A DNA stretch of 37,698 bases from Candidatus Omnitrophica bacterium CG08_land_8_20_14_0_20_41_16 (GTDB taxonomy: Bacteria > Omnitrophota > Gorgyraeia > Gygaellales > Profunditerraquicolaceae). Both the position numbers and the translations under genes were made by a program. The notes under the pieces are model-generated. The model was not told where the DNA came from and made no database searches. It saw only the letters and a program-made list of their open reading frames with translations. Positions 33,881 to 37,698 of the stretch are shown one piece after another (within the stretch, counting starts at the first letter, position 1; every line of letters begins with the position of its first letter). Location: assembly GCA_002774445.1 (NCBI GenBank), contig PEYI01000051.1, forward strand, positions 1 to 37,698, given 5' to 3'.

Positions 33881-34955
33881 AATAACCCTGATTCCCGGTG
33901 ACGGCATAGGCCCTGAGGTAACCTTTGCGGCCAAGAGATGCATTGAGGCTACCGGTGTGAAAATAGAATGGGATGAGGTTCTCGCTGGTTCTGACGCTCT
34001 TAAGGCAACCGGAGAGCTATTGCCGCAAGGCGTATTAGATTCCATAAAGAAGAATAGGGTTGCCTTAAAAGGGCCGATTATAACTCCCATCGGAGAAGGT
34101 TTTAGGTCGGTAAATGTAGCTATAAGGCAGGCGCTTGATCTTTATGTCTGCGTCCGGCCAGCCAAGTCTTACCCGGGGGTAAAGAGTAATTATAAAGATA
34201 TAGATTTAGTGATTATCCGCGAGAATAGCGAAGATCTTTATGCGGGGATAGAGTTTGAGGAGGGCCTCACTCAAACCAAGGAGTTAATTAAAAAGATAGA
34301 AGATTATAGTAAAAAACGAATCCGTTCGGATTCAGGAATATCCATTAAGCCCATATCTAAATTTGCTTCAACAAGGATAGTTAAATTTGCTTTTGAATAT
34401 GCGATGGAACATAATCGTAGAAAAGTAACTATCGGGCATAAGGCAAATATTATGAAATTTACCGACGGGCTATTCTTGAAAATCGGCAGGGAAGTGGCTA
34501 AAGAATACTCCGGCAGGGTAACCTTTGAAGAAGCCATAGTGGATAATATGTGTATGCAGTTGGTGCAGAAGCCGCGTAACTATGATGTTTTGGTTCTGCC
34601 TAACCTTTATGGAGATATCCTTTCAGACCTTTGCGCCGGGCTTATCGGCGGATTAGGTATTGCACCGGGCGCTAATATCGGAGATGGCCTTGCGGTGTTT
34701 GAGGCGGTACACGGTTCAGCCCCTAAATACAAAGGCTTAAATAAGGTAAATCCTGTGGCGATGATTCTATCCGGGGTGCTTATGCTTGATTATCTAAATG
34801 AAAAGAAAGCAGCCTTAGCCTTAGAGGGCGCGGTTAAAGAAGTTATATTAGAAGGGAAGAAGGTTACCTACGACTTTAAATCCAACCCCAATGATTCTAA
34901 TATAGTTGGCACTCAAGAAATGGCGGATGCGGTTATCAAGAAGTTAAAAGATTGA
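33870..34955 (+). CDS. Isocitrate/isopropylmalate dehydrogenase family, isocitrate-type
   Basis: The 361-residue product is a beta-decarboxylating dehydrogenase. The substrate loop GFRSVNVAIRQALDLYVCVRP has S80, N82, R86 and R96 in the arrangement of isocitrate dehydrogenase rather than LeuB. R117 (IIRENSEDLYAGIE), catalytic K191, and metal ligands D225, D249 and D253 (LYGDILSDL) are present. HGSAPKYKG has Lys-Tyr (286-287) where E. coli NADP-IDH has K344-Y345, while NAD enzymes often have Asp-Ile, so NADP use is possible. Homoisocitrate dehydrogenase is an alternative. The 11-nt overlap with leuD indicates tight coupling. Confidence 0.88.
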   Translation: MAHKITLIPGDGIGPEVTFAAKRCIEATGVKIEWDEVLAGSDALKATGELLPQGVLDSIKKNRVALKGPIITPIGEGFRSVNVAIRQALDLYVCVRPAKSYPGVKSNYKDIDLVIIRENSEDLYAGIEFEEGLTQTKELIKKIEDYSKKRIRSDSGISIKPISKFASTRIVKFAFEYAMEHNRRKVTIGHKANIMKFTDGLFLKIGREVAKEYSGRVTFEEAIVDNMCMQLVQKPRNYDVLVLPNLYGDILSDLCAGLIGGLGIAPGANIGDGLAVFEAVHGSAPKYKGLNKVNPVAMILSGVLMLDYLNEKKAALALEGAVKEVILEGKKVTYDFKSNPNDSNIVGTQEMADAVIKKLKD

Positions 34956-35032
34956 AAATCCCCCCGAAAATCCACCCGTCGGGTGTCTTTCCGGAAAATC
35001 CACCCGTCGGGTGTCTTTCGTGACATGGCATT
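34956..35032 (+). repeat. 28-nt tandem repeat of small hairpins (isocitrate-type dehydrogenase gene to mdh)
   Basis: Positions 34966-34991 and 34994-35019 are identical 26-nt copies (GAAAATCCACCCG then TCGGGTGTCTTTC) at a 28-nt period. Each copy folds on itself through CACCCG/CGGGTG. A partial CCCCCGAAAATCC precedes the first. No Shine-Dalgarno is evident between the repeat and the mdh ATG at 35033. Confidence 0.9.
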
Positions 35033-35953
35033 ATGAAAATATCTATTATCGGAGCGGGGAATGTGGGGAGTTTAACTGCTATGCGCCTTGCTCAGGCCGG
35101 CTTAGGCGATGTTGTGCTTATTGATATTCTTAAAGATTTAGCCTTTGGTAAGTCTTTGGATTTAGAAGATGCCCGTCCGATTTTAAGTTCCCATTATAAT
35201 ATTGAAGGCTCGGAAGACATAAACAAGATTAAGGATTCAGATATAATAGTGATTACCGCCGGTATGGCGCGCAGGCCCGGGATGGCCCGCGAGGAACTTT
35301 TCTCTAAGAACTCTCAGATACTAAAAGGCGTGTCTTTGAATATAAAAAGCCTTGCTCAGGGCGCTAAGGTTATCGTAGTAACCAATCCTTTAGACCTTAT
35401 GACTATTCTTGTTTTAAAGGTAACCGGCTTTAAGCCAAATCAAGTATTTGGTATGGGTATCAGTTTAGATGCGGCAAGGTTCGCTAATATTATCGCCAGG
35501 GAATTGAAATTATCAGTTAATGATATTGAGGCGATGGTAATCGGCGCCCATGGTGAGGCGATGCTTCCTCTGCCAAGCCACTCAAAAGTAAAAGGAGTAA
35601 GTTTAAATAAGGTTATTACTGGCGAGAGGGTAGAACAACTCGTAAAGGAGACAATAGGCAGAGGCGCGGAGATAGTAGCTGCGTTAGGTACGGGCAGCGC
35701 GTTCTTTGCTCCGTCCGCGGCAATCGCGCGGATGGCCGGTATGATTGTTAAAGATGAAAAGAAAATAATCGGCGCTTGCGCGTATTTAGACGGTGAATAT
35801 GGAATAAAAGATATTTGTATCGGTGTCCCCTGTCGTTTAGGTAAACAAGGGATTGAAAAAATTATTGAATTAGATTTAAATAAAGAGGAAAAGAAAGCAT
35901 TCCTTAAATCTGCTAATAAACTTAAAGAACAATATAGCAGCATAACAATATAA
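35033..35953 (+). CDS. mdh: Malate dehydrogenase
   Basis: The enzyme interconverts malate and oxaloacetate with NAD. The 306-residue product is of the LDH-like MDH group: IGAGNVGSLTAMRLA Rossmann start, D31 for NAD, the substrate-specificity loop ARRPGMAREEL with R81 (LDH would have Gln here) and R86, N118 in VTNPLD, D146 and R149 in ISLDAARF, and catalytic H173 in GAHGEAM. Length is normal. It follows the isocitrate-type dehydrogenase, supporting a TCA-type cluster. Confidence 0.95.
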   Translation: MKISIIGAGNVGSLTAMRLAQAGLGDVVLIDILKDLAFGKSLDLEDARPILSSHYNIEGSEDINKIKDSDIIVITAGMARRPGMAREELFSKNSQILKGVSLNIKSLAQGAKVIVVTNPLDLMTILVLKVTGFKPNQVFGMGISLDAARFANIIARELKLSVNDIEAMVIGAHGEAMLPLPSHSKVKGVSLNKVITGERVEQLVKETIGRGAEIVAALGTGSAFFAPSAAIARMAGMIVKDEKKIIGACAYLDGEYGIKDICIGVPCRLGKQGIEKIIELDLNKEEKKAFLKSANKLKEQYSSITI

Positions 35954-35964
35954 CAATAGTAACA

Positions 35965-37260
35965 ATGGCCGAATATGATCTAGTCGTAATCGGCGGGGGT
36001 TGGGCAGGTTTTAACGCCGCGCTTCGAGCTAAGAAATTGGGTTTAAAAGCAGCCCTTATTGAGAAGTCTTTTATAGGAGGCACCTGCTTAAATTTAGGAT
36101 GCATACCTGCCAAAACATTAATCCAATCCGCTAAAGTATTTAGCCTTACCAAGAAATCTTCTGATTTCGGAGTTGATAATTTAAATCCTAGCATAAATTT
36201 CTTAAAAATACAGGAAAGAAAAACCAAGCTTGTAGCAGGGCTGCGTCTGGGAATGCAGTCTATGCTTAAGGGGGTTGATTTCTTTAACGCTGAGGCGCGG
36301 GTCGTTTCTCCCCAAGAAATAAAATTAGGCGAGAGTATTATTAAAACAAAATTTATATTAGTTGCCTCCGGTTCAAGGCCTGCAGAATTAAGCCAACTTA
36401 AATTTGACGGTAAAAAGATTGTCTCAAGCAATGAGCTCCTCGCTTTGAAAGAAATTCCGGCATCACTTTTAATTATTGGGGGAGGGGTTATCGGATGCGA
36501 ATTTGCCAGCTTATTTTCTAATTTAGGCACGCAAGTAGCAATAGTAGAGAAGATGCCCCGGCTTCTTCCCGGAGAAGATCCTGAGATAGCTAAAAAAATA
36601 GAGAATATATTTAAGAAGAAAGGCATTAGAGTAAATATTGATAGTGACGTTAGAAGTGTCAATTTAGATAATTCTAACCTGATTTTAGTCTCTGTTGGCA
36701 GATCTGCTCAAGCTGGCTCATTGGGCCTGGAAGAATCAGGGGTAAGGTTAGATAGGGGCAGGGTTATAGTTGATGAGTATCTAAAAACTAATATAGATAC
36801 TATTTATGCTGCCGGAGACTGCACTGCCAAGGTCATGCTTGCCCATTTTGCCGGCTATCAGGGCCGCCTTGCCGTAGATAATATTTTTGCAAAGGCTAAT
36901 AGCAAAAAAGCAGATTCATCAAGCGTGCCTAATTGCATATTTACTGATCCTGAGATTGCTTCTGTGGGTTTAAATGAAGAGAGGGCAATTATGGAAGGCA
37001 GAGGTATAAATATAAACAAATTTGATTTCTTAGGTTCAGGCATGGCGCGGATACTTGACGAAACCCAGGGTTTTTTAAAGATAATCTCGGATAAAAGGAG
37101 TGGCGTAGTTTTAGGGGCTTCAATTATAGGGCCAAAGGCAACTGAAACCATAGGTATTTTAACCTTAGCTGTTTCCTGCCGCCTTACGATAGAACAGCTT
37201 GAGAAGACAATATTCGCGCATCCTACCCTTAGCGAATCTATAGGCGAAGCCTTAAAATAA
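35965..37260 (+). CDS. lpd: Dihydrolipoamide dehydrogenase-like flavoprotein, shortened
   Basis: The 431-residue product reoxidises dihydrolipoyl groups with NAD. It has the FAD motif VVIGGGWAGFNAA (7-19), redox-active C41/C46 in GGTCLNLGCIPAK, the NAD motif IIGGGVIGCEFASLFSNLG, and the catalytic His-Glu pair in AHPTLSE (H419, E424). Family members usually have 455-475 residues. The missing stretch lies after GIRVNIDSDVRSVN, where a beta-meander before ILVSVGR is reduced. The ATG has no Shine-Dalgarno (ATAACAATAGTAACAATG). It is paired with a lone lipoyl domain 22 nt downstream. Another family member (mercuric-reductase-like) is less likely given that neighbour. Confidence 0.87.
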   Translation: MAEYDLVVIGGGWAGFNAALRAKKLGLKAALIEKSFIGGTCLNLGCIPAKTLIQSAKVFSLTKKSSDFGVDNLNPSINFLKIQERKTKLVAGLRLGMQSMLKGVDFFNAEARVVSPQEIKLGESIIKTKFILVASGSRPAELSQLKFDGKKIVSSNELLALKEIPASLLIIGGGVIGCEFASLFSNLGTQVAIVEKMPRLLPGEDPEIAKKIENIFKKKGIRVNIDSDVRSVNLDNSNLILVSVGRSAQAGSLGLEESGVRLDRGRVIVDEYLKTNIDTIYAAGDCTAKVMLAHFAGYQGRLAVDNIFAKANSKKADSSSVPNCIFTDPEIASVGLNEERAIMEGRGININKFDFLGSGMARILDETQGFLKIISDKRSGVVLGASIIGPKATETIGILTLAVSCRLTIEQLEKTIFAHPTLSESIGEALK

Positions 37261-37282
37261 GTTCCAATCCGGAGGTTTGAAA

Positions 37283-37519
37283 ATGACCAAAATAGTTTTG
37301 CCTGAATTGGGCGGGGGGCAAAAAAAGGCCACAGTTTCTTATTGGTATTTTAAAGTAGGAGAAAAAGTAAGCGAGAAAGATGATTTGGTCGAACTTACCA
37401 CAGATAAGGCTGCCTTTAATCTGCCCAGCCCTTGCTCAGGAACTCTCACGGAGATTATTATACCCGTTGGCGAGGCGGCTGAGGTAGGTATTACCTTAGG
37501 GGTAATTGAAGAAAGCTGA
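37283..37519 (+). CDS. Free-standing lipoyl (biotinyl/lipoyl attachment) domain protein
   Basis: The whole 78-residue product is one E2-type lipoyl domain: MTKIVLPELGGGQKKATVSY, then KVGEKVSEKDDLVELTTDKA with acceptor K42 in the DKA turn, PSPCSGTLTEIIIPVGEAAE and GVIEES. GGAGG lies seven nt before ATG 37283; a TTG two codons earlier is not needed. It lacks any E1-binding or acyltransferase domain. A stop and a hairpin follow, so it is not merely cut by the window edge. It probably serves as a lipoyl carrier with the adjacent dihydrolipoamide dehydrogenase; the acyl-transferring partner is not in view. A biotinyl carrier is less likely because the motif is DKA rather than MKM. Confidence 0.88.
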   Translation: MTKIVLPELGGGQKKATVSYWYFKVGEKVSEKDDLVELTTDKAAFNLPSPCSGTLTEIIIPVGEAAEVGITLGVIEES

Positions 37520-37698
37520 GGTCGCTGAAAAATTCCTAAAAATCATCAGCGACCTCTGATTACACAGATTACTTTCCCGCCATAGCGGGATCCCGCCAGA
37601 GGCGGGAAAGATTACACAGATGCGTGCCAAGTTAAGCTCTTTCTTAGTCTAACCGATGTGAGTTCGGGACATAGCAATTGTCTGTTTGGCTATGTAGT
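37520..37698 (+). repeat. 3'-end spacer: GCTG/CAGC hairpin, GATTACACAGATT modules, truncated palindrome
   Basis: GAGGTCGCTG (37518-37527, overlapping the TGA stop) pairs with CAGCGACCTC (37547-37556). Two GATTACACAGAT copies (about 37557-37570 and 37610-37621) flank CTTTCCCGC (37572-37580) paired with GCGGGAAAG (37602-37610). Near the edge ACATAGC (37669-37675) pairs with GCTATGT (37689-37695) in sequence of unknown nature. No coding region is seen here. Confidence 0.8.

Noticed and set aside
35922-36662. Open frame of 246 codons on the minus strand
   Set aside because: It lies antisense to lpd and the end of mdh, both with full sets of family motifs. Its translation is low-complexity (Ser/Leu/Ile rich) without recognisable domains.
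24773-37621. CRISPR array made of GATTACACAGATT repeats
   Set aside because: The modules are scattered over many kilobases in both orientations, without regular spacing or unique spacers of constant length, and no cas gene is present.

Overview
This 37.7-kb window carries 46 protein genes, all on the + strand. They form one almost unbroken core-gene superoperon followed by a short central-metabolism cluster. The organism is a bacterium with class I ribosomal protein gene order and a type IV pilus retraction ATPase, so probably Gram-negative. EF-Tu has an unusual switch I segment ([18 protein letters not shown] instead of the PEEKARGITI-type sequence). From memory this matches planctomycete-type EF-Tu. 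Together with the missing rpmD (L30) and the very repeat-rich intergenic spacers, it suggests an uncultured PVC-related lineage such as Omnitrophota. That placement is inference.

Layout: 1-73 is the 3' end of a group II intron, cut by the window edge. 181-8793 is rplJ-rplL-rpoB-rpoC. 8886-13278 is the str group (rpsL-rpsG-fusA-tuf). 13396-22761 is the S10/spc run from rpsJ to rplO. 22748-25643 is secY-adk-map. 25714-29505 is infA-rpmJ-rpsM-rpsK-rpsD-rpoA-rplQ. 29680-37519 is an aminotransferase, LeuC- and LeuD-type dehydratase subunits with pilT between them, an isocitrate-type dehydrogenase, malate dehydrogenase, a shortened dihydrolipoamide dehydrogenase and a free-standing 78-residue lipoyl domain. 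The first part builds ribosomes, RNA polymerase, translation factors and the Sec channel. The second part looks like a 2-oxoglutarate/oxaloacetate/aspartate module, in which the LeuCD pair could act as a two-subunit aconitase.

The most striking feature lies between the genes. Neighbouring genes either overlap or nearly touch, or they are separated by 60-235 nt of palindromic, modular repeat DNA. Several repeat families recur at distant spacers: a 75-nt element (74/75 identical at two loci, partly inverted at a third), a 47-nt hairpin identical before rpsJ and rplX, a 58-nt double hairpin before rpsC and rpsK, a 29-nt motif before rplP (twice) and infA, and a 42-nt hairpin identical before the aminotransferase and leuD. 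Other hairpins keep constant loops, termini or linkers while their arms are completely different but still complementary. Several modules run right up to the start codon or occlude the only Shine-Dalgarno-like tract of the next gene. This mosaic is the best candidate for an undescribed system here. No gene-free stretch exceeds 300 nt, and no tRNA, rRNA or CRISPR array was seen.
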